Part shown: piece by piece, positions 45,250 through 52,291 of the stretch | Numbering within the stretch: the stretch's first letter is position 1 | Layout of the letters: every line of letters begins with the position of its first letter | NCBI RefSeq assembly: GCF_010998615.1 | Contig: NZ_JAAEAH010000003.1 | Location: 62,001 to 126,000 of the forward strand | Source: Myxococcus sp. CA023 | GTDB taxonomy: Bacteria > Myxococcota > Myxococcia > Myxococcales > Myxococcaceae | DNA length: 64,000 bases | Direction: 5' to 3' | Notes under the pieces: model-generated | Seen by the model: only the letters and a program-made list of their open reading frames with translations | Databases searched by the model: none | Told to the model about the DNA's origin: nothing | Position numbers and translations under genes: made by a program

Positions 45250-45741
45250 CTACGGCGTGGGCGTCGACGCCTGCTCTGTCTCCGCCGGAGCGGCTTCCGT
45301 CTTCGCGGGGGCGGTGTCGCCGCTCTTGCCCGTCACCACGCCCTTCACCTTCTCCATGGCGGCCTTCGGGTCGATGTTGCCCTTGAGGGTGCCGAACGGA
45401 GTGTCGATGACCTGCTCCCGCTTCTCCGAGGAGGCGTAGCCCTCTGGCGCGCACAGGGCCTTCGAGGTGTCACGCACGGAGACGACGGGGGTGTTGATGG
45501 TGGTGGAGTCCTCGGACGTGGCCTTGGCGACGAGCTTGTCGTCGCGCATCAGCACGCAGCGGTCCTCGCCGTAGTACCAGGCCGTGGAGCTGTCCGGGAA
45601 CTCCTGCGCGCGCGTGGGCCCTGAGCCCATGGCATCGACGACTTGATGGGACGACATGCCCGGGTAGAGCTTGTCGAAGCCGGAGGTGGCACAGCCGGCG
45701 GCGGCGAGCGCGAGCGCGGCGCTGACAATTGGGAGACGCAT
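45250..45741 (-). CDS. Small lipoprotein, BamE/SmpA-like N-domain
   Basis: The 163-aa protein has signal peptide and lipobox AAAGC (Cys17). The first mature part, YPGMSSHQVVDAMGSGPTRAQEF then TAWYYGEDRCVLM, resembles the SmpA/OmlA (BamE) fold, with helix-helix-strand and a W-Y-Y core. A Cys pair (in EDRCVLM and KALCAPEG) could form a disulfide. The last 30 residues are Ala/Thr/Pro-rich. It may be an outer-membrane lipoprotein, but BamE function is not established. It follows the RHH gene pair on the same strand after 87 bp. Confidence 0.7.
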   Translation of the reverse strand: MRLPIVSAALALAAAGCATSGFDKLYPGMSSHQVVDAMGSGPTRAQEFPDSSTAWYYGEDRCVLMRDDKLVAKATSEDSTTINTPVVSVRDTSKALCAPEGYASSEKREQVIDTPFGTLKGNIDPKAAMEKVKGVVTGKSGDTAPAKTEAAPAETEQASTPTP

Positions 45742-45828
45742 GGGGTGTGGGGCTCCTTCCGAAAAGGAATCGCGGAGCCTACCCCGGCGTCACGTCCGGC
45801 CTCCATGTGGGGGGCCGGACGCAGCGTG

Positions 45829-46002
45829 TCAGAGTTCCTGATCCAACCAGCGGACAATGGCCTCGCGAATCGAGGCCGGCCGCTCGGCGTCCAGGCGGGT
45901 GCGAAGCAAGCGGGCCGCGTCGGCGTCGCGCAGCATTGAATCGGGCATCAGCTCACGCGTGCGAGGAAGGGATGCGCGGGACGCGACTGCGGCAGAGCTC
46001 AT
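45829..46002 (-). CDS. 57-aa protein overlapping the RHH gene, unknown function
   Basis: The ATG (46002) lies inside the stop of the RHH gene (ATGA), a typical coupled start. The 57-aa product has a basic N-terminal third, then two predicted helices (ADAARLLRTRLDAER and ASIREAIVRWLDQEL). It has no signal peptide, membrane span or catalytic motif. It could be a partner of the RHH regulator, or the toxin or co-repressor of a small two-gene module. I recognise no family. Confidence 0.55.
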   Translation of the reverse strand: MSSAAVASRASLPRTRELMPDSMLRDADAARLLRTRLDAERPASIREAIVRWLDQEL

Positions 46003-46256
46003 GACTGGCCTTCCTCCTTGGGCGCGCCACGGCCGTACTTGCCGAGCAGGTCATCCACGGCCTCGCGCAGGTACTCGCTCTGGTGGATGCGGGTCCGCCG
46101 CGCCAGCTCGCGCAGCTTCTGGACCTGCTCCTCGGGGACCAGGACGTGGGTGGAGACGATGTCGCCGTCCGGGCCTCGGACGTCGACAGACACTTCCGTG
46201 GCCGCCGGGGACGACGGAGCCTCGGGGCTCAGGGGACTGGCGCTTCCATCCTGCAT
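45999..46256 (-). CDS. Ribbon-helix-helix DNA-binding protein
   Basis: The 85-aa protein has a Ser/Pro/Ala-rich N-terminus (1-20). The rest follows the Arc/CopG/MetJ pattern: beta strand VSTHVLVPEEQVQKLRELA, turn RRTRIHQSEYLREAVDDLLGKYG. The last residues are polar. It probably binds DNA as a dimer and represses its own promoter, which lies in the region shared with the riboswitch-controlled exporter. The closely coupled 57-aa gene downstream suggests a two-gene unit. Confidence 0.75.
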   Translation of the reverse strand: MQDGSASPLSPEAPSSPAATEVSVDVRGPDGDIVSTHVLVPEEQVQKLRELARRTRIHQSEYLREAVDDLLGKYGRGAPKEEGQS

Positions 46257-46382
46257 CGGACTTCCTCCGGGCGTGGCTGCTACAGGCCGCTACCTGCCTG
46301 TCCGCGGCATTAGGCGGGCGGACGGGCACGCCGTCAAAAAATGCGCCGGGGGCCAGGGGCTCGAGCCGTGCCGCAGCTCGCG

Positions 46383-46411
46383 TTGACAGAGCGGTATCGC
46401 GCTGCTACTTC
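46383..46411 (+). promoter_or_regulatory. Sigma-70-like promoter for the riboswitch leader
   Basis: A perfect TTGACA -35 box, 17-nt spacer, and weak TACTTC -10 box. The expected start site (about 46418) coincides with the 5' end of the riboswitch element, which is what a riboswitch leader should look like. Confidence 0.6.
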
Positions 46412-46414
46412 GCC

Positions 46415-46538
46415 GCTTGCCTTAGGGGAGTAGTTCACGCCAGCGGCGCTGGCGGCGGGAAGCTCGACACACTGGCTGGAAACGGCCCGGGCCCCCACCT
46501 CGTGATGTTCGCGAGACGAACGAGACCTTCGGACAGGG
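46415..46538 (+). ncRNA. yybP-ykoY (manganese) riboswitch
   Basis: The two conserved blocks of this riboswitch class are present in order. AGGGGAGTAG lies at 46424-46433 and GAGACCTTC at 46522-46530, separated by GC-rich hairpin-forming sequence. The flanks 46416-46425 and 46528-46537 can pair as an imperfect closing stem (8 of 10 positions, counting G-U). yybP-ykoY elements bind Mn2+ and turn on Mn export genes, including the UPF0016/GDT1 family, and the next gene encodes exactly that family. The call rests on hand pattern matching, not on a covariance model. Confidence 0.82.
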
Positions 46539-46637
46539 ATTGTCGTTTCTTCCTGGCCGAGGTCCGTCGTGTGCGCGTGCTGCCCTGGCGTCTCCCACGA
46601 ATCTGAACCCCGGCCCTGTGGTTGCGAGGGAGTCGTC

Positions 46638-47210
46638 ATGTTGGAAGCGCTCGTGGGTTCGTTCGTGTTGGTGGCCGCCAGTGAGATGGGGGACAAGACG
46701 CAGTTGCTCGCGTTCTCCCTGGCCACGCGGTTTCGCAAGCCGTGGCATGTGCTGGCGGGCATCTTCGTCGCCACCGTCGCCAATCACGCGCTGGCGTCCA
46801 GCGTGGGCAGCTGGGTGTCCACGCACGTGCCGGCGAAGTGGATGGCGCTGCTCCTGGCGGTGCTCTTCATCGGCTTCGGTTTGTGGACGCTCAAGCCGGA
46901 CACGCTGGATGAAGACGGCGGCAAGCCGCCGCGCTTCGGCGCCTTCCTCACCACGGTGGTGCTCTTCTTCCTCGCGGAGATGGGGGACAAGACGCAGCTG
47001 GCCACCATGGCCGTGGCCGCGCGTTATCAGGCGCCCCTCACGGTGACGCTGGGCACCACGGCCGGGATGATGCTGTCGGACGGCCTGGCTGTGTTCCTGG
47101 GGGACCGGCTCGCCGGGCGGGTGCAGATGAGTTGGGTGCGATGGGCCGCCGCCAGCCTCTTCTTCATCTTCGGCGCCCTGTCGCTGTGGACGGCGCTCCG
47201 GATGTCCTGA
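46638..47210 (+). CDS. GDT1/UPF0016 family cation (probably Mn2+) exporter
   Basis: The 190-aa membrane protein has six predicted helices in two repeats, each with the family motif E-x-GDKTQ: ASEMGDKTQLLAF (about 14-26) and LAEMGDKTQLATM (about 112-124). Those acidic residues form the ion site in TMEM165/GDT1 and in bacterial Mn exporters such as MneA/MntX-type proteins. A cytoplasmic acidic linker (PDTLDEDGGKPP) joins the halves. The upstream yybP-ykoY element supports Mn2+ as the substrate. A GAGGGAG ribosome site precedes the ATG. Confidence 0.92.
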   Translation: MLEALVGSFVLVAASEMGDKTQLLAFSLATRFRKPWHVLAGIFVATVANHALASSVGSWVSTHVPAKWMALLLAVLFIGFGLWTLKPDTLDEDGGKPPRFGAFLTTVVLFFLAEMGDKTQLATMAVAARYQAPLTVTLGTTAGMMLSDGLAVFLGDRLAGRVQMSWVRWAAASLFFIFGALSLWTALRMS

Positions 47211-47291
47211 TGGCTGGGACGCGCAGTGCGAATGAGTCGATGTGACGGAGAAGTGTATTGCGCTTCATCACGGGAAAAGCTCCCATGTGAG

Positions 47292-47318
47292 AGGTCCGGG
47301 TTGACCCGGACCTTTCTT
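47292..47318 (+). terminator. Intrinsic terminator or attenuator
   Basis: AGGTCCGGG, loop TTGA, CCCGGACCT followed by TTCTT: a perfect 9-bp stem with a T-rich tail. It lies 81 nt after the exporter stop but ends only 17 nt before the next ATG, so it could also act as an attenuator of the lipoprotein gene. Confidence 0.8.
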
Positions 47319-47329
47319 CAGGAGCTGGA

Positions 47330-47860
47330 ATGCGTTCCCCCATTCGTTTCTCCGCGATGATTCTGATGAGCGCCCTCATGGGCGTGGGTTGCAACGGTGC
47401 CCAGCCGCAGGACCCGGCGGCCGAGGCCGAGGTGATTGCCGAGACGGCGGAAGTGAAGCAGGGCGCCGTGGGCGACGTGGTGCTGCGCTGTGACGAGTTC
47501 CAGGGCGGCACGCACCTGGAGGTCGTCCAGACGGCGACCGGCTTCGAGGCCGCGTACGTCTCCGAGGAGTACGACCCCTGGGATTGTCGCTGCACGTACA
47601 CGAAGCGCGAGATTCTGGGGCAGTACAACCAGTGCCGCCGGTCCACGGTGGACCCGCGCATCATGAACTGCTTCCGCGTCGAGCCGAGCGGCTCGGTGGG
47701 CAAGGTGGTGCTGTCGACCACGCGCGTGCAGAAGACCCAGATGGTCATCGGCAGCAGCACGACGGTGAACTACAGCGAGCTGAGCGTCGCGGCCATCAAC
47801 CAGGACCCGGGCCAGACGCCGCGCCGTGACTACGTCTTCCCGCTGAGCGACTGCCAGTAG
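47330..47860 (+). CDS. Cys-rich lipoprotein, unknown function
   Basis: The 176-aa protein has a lipoprotein signal with lipobox LMGVGC (Cys21) and an AGGAG site 6 nt before the ATG. The mature part is beta-rich and contains six further Cys residues (CDEF, DCRC, QCRR, NCFR, final DCQ), likely paired as disulfides outside the cytoplasm. I recognise no family. It is flanked by strong terminators on both sides, so it is probably transcribed alone. Confidence 0.78.
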   Translation: MRSPIRFSAMILMSALMGVGCNGAQPQDPAAEAEVIAETAEVKQGAVGDVVLRCDEFQGGTHLEVVQTATGFEAAYVSEEYDPWDCRCTYTKREILGQYNQCRRSTVDPRIMNCFRVEPSGSVGKVVLSTTRVQKTQMVIGSSTTVNYSELSVAAINQDPGQTPRRDYVFPLSDCQ

Positions 47861-47869
47861 TCGGTACCC

Positions 47870-47903
47870 GGGCCGGGGTGGCGGGTGTGCCCCGGCCCTT
47901 TCT
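47870..47903 (+). terminator. Intrinsic terminator after lipoprotein gene
   Basis: GGGCCGGGG, 11-nt loop, CCCCGGCCC, then TTTCT. A perfect 9-bp stem plus T-tract starts 10 nt after the stop codon. Confidence 0.85.
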
Positions 47904-47971
47904 CCAGGGGGCGATGATTTCGGGCCGCGAGGGACGTCTCATCCTCAGGAACCCCTTCCCTGGAGGTCGTC

Positions 47972-48406
47972 GTGGCAGCGCATGATTCGTTGAAGGCCCG
48001 TGAACCGGGCGGTCCCCATGTCATCGTGAGTCTCCCGACGCGAGACTTGGCGAGGGCCTTTCGGTTCTACCGGCAGGGGCTCGGCTTCGCCCTCATGGCC
48101 GAGACGGAGGGCGACGCGATGCCCGAGCCCGTCCACTTCCGGCTCAACGCGGGCGTCAGCCTGATGCTCATCCCCACGGGCGGGTTCGGCTGGGTGGCGG
48201 GCGGCAACCGGGTGGCGGAGCCGGGCGTCTCCGAGTGCATCCTGGGCCTGTCGCTGGAGACGGAGGCCCAGGTGGACGCGCTCATTGCCCGGGCGCGGGA
48301 GGCGGGGGCGGAGGTCCCGGCCCCACCGGGGAAGCAGCCCTGGGGGTACTCGGGGACGTTCAAGGACCCGGACGGCCACGTGTGGATGCTGGACGTGGCG
48401 GGCTGA
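47972..48406 (+). CDS. VOC (glyoxalase) family protein
   Basis: The 144-aa protein has GTG start 47972 with TGGAGG upstream. The VOC fold is shown by PHVIVSLPTRDLARAFRFYRQGLGFAL, HFRLNAGVSLMLIP, and GYSGTFKDPDGHVWMLDVAG at the C-terminus. It may be a bleomycin-resistance-like or dioxygenase-like protein; the ligand is unknown. It is convergent with the beta-hydroxylase gene and at the border of the biosynthetic cluster, so a resistance role for the cluster product is possible but unsupported. Confidence 0.85.
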   Translation: MAAHDSLKAREPGGPHVIVSLPTRDLARAFRFYRQGLGFALMAETEGDAMPEPVHFRLNAGVSLMLIPTGGFGWVAGGNRVAEPGVSECILGLSLETEAQVDALIARAREAGAEVPAPPGKQPWGYSGTFKDPDGHVWMLDVAG

Positions 48407-48428
48407 GGGCGGGGCTTCCGGCCAGGCC

Positions 48429-49253
48429 TCAGTGCTCGAAGATTCGGCCATTCGTCGACCAGGGAGGGGTGTATCCCTGGTTGATGAACTGCCCCATCAC
48501 CCGGCCGAGCGCGGTGATGGCCTCTCGCTCGATGGCGGTGAGGCCGGGGTGCCAGATGTCGAGCAGCAGGCAGACCCGAGGCCGGTCGCTGTTGTTCCAC
48601 ACCTCGTGCAGGAAGGTGTCGTCGAAGAACAGGGACTCGCCCTCCACCCATTCGCGCGTCTCACCGTCTACCCGGATCCGGCAGTCGGGCGGAACGATGA
48701 GCGGCAGGTGGCACGTGAGCTTCAGGTTCATCGTGTCGTGGTGCGGCGGAATCTTCGTTCCCGGGCCGATCACGGAGAAGAAGAAGGCGCCGCTCGGGCT
48801 GAACTGAGGGTAGAGCGTCTCCATCAAGGCCGCGCTGCGGGGGCAGGCCTCGCAATTCGTCTCGTTCCGCATGCCCTCCTTGAGCAGATAGAGCGACCCC
48901 CAGTCCTGCCGGTCGAGGGTGGGGAAGCGGCCCGGCATCTGCTCTTCGTAGGCCAGCAGTTCGCCCTGGTGCGCGCGCGTCAGGAATTCCTCGCGCAGCA
49001 TCGGCGTGGCTTCTTTCAGGAGGCGGGCCAGGGATTCGAGCGAGGGGTACTCGGAGGCCGAGTACCAGCCGCGCGTGCCCAGACCCGGGAAGTAGAACAA
49101 TGACGGGCGTTGCAGCGCCGGCAGCGGTGGGAGGGGCTGTCGCCCCGTGTTGATGAGCAGGGTTTCTTCCACACGCGCGAGCGCCTCACCCGCATGGGTT
49201 CGACGGAAGGGAATCATGGCCGCGTCGAGCGCTTCGATGATGGGATTGGACAT
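48429..49253 (-). CDS. Aspartyl/asparaginyl beta-hydroxylase-like Fe(II)/2-oxoglutarate oxygenase
   Basis: The 274-aa protein matches the Asp_Arg_Hydrox fold. FFFSVIGPGTKIPPHHDTMNLKL carries the first metal-binding His region, and VEGESLFFDDTFLHEVWNNSD then RPRVCLLLDIW carries the second His and the oxoglutarate-binding Arg. These enzymes hydroxylate Asp or Asn side chains, and in NRPS clusters they make beta-hydroxy amino acids or modify acyl chains. A Cys cluster (NCEAC) lies at about residue 132. Its promoter region is shared divergently with the MFS gene, linking it to the NRPS/PKS cluster. Confidence 0.85.
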   Translation of the reverse strand: MSNPIIEALDAAMIPFRRTHAGEALARVEETLLINTGRQPLPPLPALQRPSLFYFPGLGTRGWYSASEYPSLESLARLLKEATPMLREEFLTRAHQGELLAYEEQMPGRFPTLDRQDWGSLYLLKEGMRNETNCEACPRSAALMETLYPQFSPSGAFFFSVIGPGTKIPPHHDTMNLKLTCHLPLIVPPDCRIRVDGETREWVEGESLFFDDTFLHEVWNNSDRPRVCLLLDIWHPGLTAIEREAITALGRVMGQFINQGYTPPWSTNGRIFEH

Positions 49254-49265
49254 GGGGTGCCGTGG

Positions 49266-49289
49266 AGAATTCTGTGTGGGTTGAATTCT
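49266..49289. promoter_or_regulatory. Possible operator: inverted repeat upstream of the beta-hydroxylase
   Basis: AGAATTC, 10 nt, GAATTCT forms a perfect 7-bp inverted repeat just upstream of the beta-hydroxylase start. It sits in an AT-rich pocket unusual for this genome and could bind a dimeric regulator. Confidence 0.4.
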
Positions 49290-49387
49290 TGAGAGGAAAT
49301 TCCTGGGCGGTCTGGGGTGTCTTGCTATTCAGGTCGGGGTGGCTTCTATTGTCGTGGCTCTAGGTGGGGTGGAGTGTTTGTTTTGTC

Positions 49388-49416
49388 ATTGAAGCGGGTG
49401 GTGTAATGGTTGTCAA
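49388..49416 (-). promoter_or_regulatory. Sigma-70-like promoter for the beta-hydroxylase gene
   Basis: On the minus strand TTGACA (49416-49411), 17 nt, TTCAAT (49393-49388), pointing to the hydroxylase gene 135 bp downstream. A plus-strand TGTAAT -10-like box for the MFS gene (49402-49407) lies within its spacer, so the two divergent promoters overlap. Confidence 0.5.
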
Positions 49417-49425
49417 TGCAAGGGC

Positions 49426-50820
49426 TTGTCATGGCCGTCAAAGTGTCCAGCGGTGCCTGTGAGTTCTCCTGACGCCCCCGCCCATGCCGGGGAGGCCCTC
49501 GGCCGGGGAGACCCGGCCCTGGCATTGGCAGCCCTGCCCGGGGGGCCGCCCGCCGGCTTCGTGAGCCGGCCCTTCTGGCTGTTCTGGTTCTTCGAGAACA
49601 TCTCCGTCGCCGGCCGATGGATGATGGAGATTGCGGGCGGTTGGCTGGTGGCCCGGCTCGCGGATTCGGCGGCGCAGGTCGCGTCATTAATCAGCATCGC
49701 CAGCATTCCGGTGCTGGTGAGCATGGCCTGGGCGGGGCAGGTGGCGGATCGCTACGACCGGCGGCGGACGGTCCTGCTGACGGAGGTCCTGGCGTGTGTC
49801 CTCGCGGTGGTCAGCGCCATCATGGTGCACGCGGAGCTCGCCACGCTGCTGGCCGTGGCGGTGTGGTTCGTCCTACACGGGGTGGTGGATGCCTTCAACC
49901 GGCCCGCGAAGCAGGCGCTGTCCGCGGAGCTCGTCGAGCGCCATCAGCTTTCGAACGCGGTCGCGATGCTGGGCATGTCGGGGTTCTTGGGACGCCTGGT
50001 CGGGCCCGCGCTGGCCGCCGCCATCCTGACGGTCGGGCCCCTCAGCCTGGTCTTCTTCGCGGACGCGGTCTCCTATCTCCCCTTGGTGGTGCTGCTGGTG
50101 GTGCTGCGTCCGCGGCCACGCTTGGATTCACCCCCACCACCTCCCCCGGAGGTGGCGCCGCGTGCGGCTCCAGCCCTGGGGGCGGCGCTGCGATTCGCGT
50201 GGGCGCGTCCACGGATGCGCGCCACGTTCGGCGCGGTGGGATTGATTGCCGTGTGCGCGCTGCCATTCCAGAACGTCTTCCTCCCGCTCTTCGTGAAGGA
50301 TGCACTGCGAGGTTCGGCACGGGACCTGGCGCTGGTGCTGACGGGGGCGGGCTTTGGCTCGTTGCTGGGCTATGTCTCGCTTCTGAGGGGCCGCTCCAGC
50401 ATGGGGCCAGGGCTGGCGGTGACCGCGCCCAGGTGGGCCGGCATGCGGCTCGTGTGCGCCCCCTTGGTGGTGGGACTGGCGCAGGTGGGCCTCTCCTATT
50501 CGACCTCGCCGCTGGGGGCCGCGGTCATGCTGGCCATCAGCTCCTTCGGCATCGCCACCCTGGCCGGGCTGACACTGATGTTCATCCAGCTCACGTGTCC
50601 CCAGGACCTCCAGGGGCGGCTGTTGGGCCTTCACAACATCCTGTTCGCGGTCGTCCCTCCCGCGGGCATCGTCATGGGCATGTTGACCCACTATGTCGAG
50701 CTGCGCGTCAGCATGCGCTTCTTCGGGCTGCTGTTCGCCGGGGTTTCGACGGCGTGGTTGCTGCTCGCGCGGATTGGATCCGCGGACCTCACGAGGGCGG
50801 AAGGAAACGGTGTCGTATGA
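49426..50820 (+). CDS. MFS exporter (MFS_3/EntS-like)
   Basis: The product has 464 aa from TTG 49426; GTG 49453 and 49459 are alternative starts. It has about 12 membrane helices. MFS features are WMMEIAGGWLVARLADSAAQVASLI, GQVADRYDRRRTVLLTE (loop 2-3 motif A) and FNRPAKQALSAELVERHQLSNAVAMLGMSGFLGRLVGPALA. EntS-type carriers export siderophores and other NRPS products. A 14-codon frame with a better ribosome site starts at ATG 49431 and overlaps the N-terminus, which may be a leader. The gene overlaps the GNAT-like gene (ATGA). Probable product exporter. Confidence 0.88.
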   Translation: MSWPSKCPAVPVSSPDAPAHAGEALGRGDPALALAALPGGPPAGFVSRPFWLFWFFENISVAGRWMMEIAGGWLVARLADSAAQVASLISIASIPVLVSMAWAGQVADRYDRRRTVLLTEVLACVLAVVSAIMVHAELATLLAVAVWFVLHGVVDAFNRPAKQALSAELVERHQLSNAVAMLGMSGFLGRLVGPALAAAILTVGPLSLVFFADAVSYLPLVVLLVVLRPRPRLDSPPPPPPEVAPRAAPALGAALRFAWARPRMRATFGAVGLIAVCALPFQNVFLPLFVKDALRGSARDLALVLTGAGFGSLLGYVSLLRGRSSMGPGLAVTAPRWAGMRLVCAPLVVGLAQVGLSYSTSPLGAAVMLAISSFGIATLAGLTLMFIQLTCPQDLQGRLLGLHNILFAVVPPAGIVMGMLTHYVELRVSMRFFGLLFAGVSTAWLLLARIGSADLTRAEGNGVV

Positions 50821-51620
50821 GTGCCTCCAGTTCTTCAGACATCCTGGCGCGGTTCGAGAAACTCGTCCGGCGGCGCGCGGTGTCCTCCGACCCCGCGTGG
50901 CGCATGGAGAGCGGGGAGGGCTTCCTCCGGGCCCTCGGGCCTTCGCCATCCCCTTTTGACAATTCCCTGTGTTGGGCCCACACGGATGAAGAGAACGTGG
51001 AGGCGGTCATCGCGGCACAGATGGCGTATTTCCGCTCATTGGGGCGCGCCTTCATGTGGAAGGTCTACACCCAGGACAGCCCCAGTGATTTGGAGACGCG
51101 TCTACTCCGAGCAGGGTTCGAGGTTCAGGCGCACGTGACGCTGGTCGTGCTCGACACGGCCCGCTCGCAGCCCGCGACCGCGCTTCCTCCGGGCGTCGAA
51201 ATCCGGCGCGTGGACGACGCCACCGGGCTCGCGGCGGCCATGAAGGTGCAAGAGGTCGTCTGGAGTCAGGACTGCCAATGGTTGCACGACGCATTGAAGG
51301 AGGAGCTGCGGACGCAGCCGGACACGCTGAGCATCTTCGTGGGGTGGTCGGAAGGACGGCCCGTGTGCTCCAGTTGGATTCGCATCGAGGAGGGGGCGCC
51401 CTTCGCCAGTCTTTGGGGCGGCTCGGTCCTCCCGGACTTCCGGGGCAGGGGCTTCTACCGCGCCATGGTGGCGGCGCGGGCCGAGGTGGCGCGTCAACGC
51501 GACATCGCGCACCTCTATGTCGAGGCGGGCGACATGAGCCGGCCCATCCTCGAGCGCCTCGGCTTCCAGGCGCTCTCCCAGGTGGCCAAGTGCATCTACC
51601 GTCCGCCTGGCGTCGCGTGA
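50817..51620 (+). CDS. GNAT-family N-acetyltransferase-like protein
   Basis: The 267-aa protein starts inside the MFS stop (ATGA). The C-terminal half is a GNAT fold: strand GVEIRRVDDATGLAAAMKVQEVVW, SIFVGWSEGRPVCSSWIRIEEG, then WGGSVLPDFRGRGFYRAMVAARAEVARQRDIAHLYVEAG, with RGRGFYRA matching the acetyl-CoA pyrophosphate loop, and SRPILERLGFQ. The N-terminal half resembles a second, degenerate GNAT domain. Coupling to the exporter suggests product acetylation or self-resistance. It converges on the CmcI-like gene 35 bp away. Confidence 0.82.
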   Translation: MSASSSSDILARFEKLVRRRAVSSDPAWRMESGEGFLRALGPSPSPFDNSLCWAHTDEENVEAVIAAQMAYFRSLGRAFMWKVYTQDSPSDLETRLLRAGFEVQAHVTLVVLDTARSQPATALPPGVEIRRVDDATGLAAAMKVQEVVWSQDCQWLHDALKEELRTQPDTLSIFVGWSEGRPVCSSWIRIEEGAPFASLWGGSVLPDFRGRGFYRAMVAARAEVARQRDIAHLYVEAGDMSRPILERLGFQALSQVAKCIYRPPGVA

Positions 51621-51655
51621 GGCGAAGCTCGCCCAGGCGCCGCACGGGGTGAGAC

Positions 51656-52291
51656 CTAGCGGATTCGTTTCAAGAAACCGCCGGGGTTGCTGGTGAAGAG
51701 GAGTTTCTCCCGGCTGCTGTCCCGCTCGAAATCGGGCGCTGTCGGGAGGAACGCCTCGACGGCCTCCATGGGCCCGCGCTCCACCTGGAACGTGTGCAGA
51801 GGGTGGCCGATGTTCGTGTCCTCCACGATGAGGTACTGCCCTGGCGACACCAGCGGGCTGTATAGGCGCAGCTCCTGGAGCACGTGCTCGGCGCTGTGGT
51901 CCGAGTCGAGCACCACCATCGTTCGGGTTCCGGGAGCGATGCGGCCGCGGACACGCTCGAGGATTTCCGGCGCGACCGAGGACCCCTGCATGTATTCGAT
52001 GCGGTGGTGCCGGGGCACGGTCTCCCGTTGCTCGAGGTCGATGCTGATGACCTGACCGTGGCCCAGGAGGTCACACAGGTGCGCGAAATAGAGCGCGGAG
52101 CCCCCGAACATCGTTCCCGTTTCGATGATGAGGTCCGGGCGCGTCTCATGGAGGATCTCCTGGTAGATCCACAGGTCATGCGGCACCTTCCGGATGGGGA
52201 CTCCCATCCACCGCTCGCCTCCGCCGTGGTACTCCCGCGTGACAAGCGCTCCGAAATACAACGCATGGAAGTCGTCGATGATCTGCTTCAT
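51656..52291 (-). CDS. CmcI-type (cephalosporin hydroxylase family) SAM-dependent methyltransferase-like protein
   Basis: The 211-aa protein matches the CmcI family: WMGVPIRKVPHDLWIYQEILHETRPDLIIETGTMFGGSALYFA, then VISIDLEQRE and MVVLDSDHSAEHVLQELRLYSPLV. The fold is a class I methyltransferase and ETGTxxGGSA is the SAM-binding loop. Relatives methylate antibiotics, nucleosides or sugars. The start overlaps the stop of the PKS-NRPS gene (ATGA), so it is co-translated as a tailoring enzyme. The acidic residues after the SAM loop fit a metal-dependent O-methyltransferase. Confidence 0.86.
   Translation of the reverse strand: MKQIIDDFHALYFGALVTREYHGGGERWMGVPIRKVPHDLWIYQEILHETRPDLIIETGTMFGGSALYFAHLCDLLGHGQVISIDLEQRETVPRHHRIEYMQGSSVAPEILERVRGRIAPGTRTMVVLDSDHSAEHVLQELRLYSPLVSPGQYLIVEDTNIGHPLHTFQVERGPMEAVEAFLPTAPDFERDSSREKLLFTSNPGGFLKRIR

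Larger units (their letters stand above)
46257..46637 (+). promoter_or_regulatory. Divergent intergenic region with promoter, riboswitch and leader
   Basis: These 381 bp separate the RHH gene and the GDT1-type exporter. From left to right they contain the RHH promoter region, a TTGACA-N17-TACTTC promoter (46383-46411), a yybP-ykoY-like riboswitch (about 46415-46538) and about 100 nt of leader before the exporter ATG, with GAGGGAG upstream. I see no coding gene here. Confidence 0.65.

Noticed and set aside
45829-46256. Firm toxin-antitoxin call for the RHH pair
   Set aside because: Only the RHH half is recognisable. The 57-aa partner has no toxin motif, so the pair is listed as possible only.
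46320-46400. Possible tRNA upstream of the riboswitch
   Set aside because: The GC-rich segment does not fold into a cloverleaf and has no matching acceptor ends or T-loop consensus.
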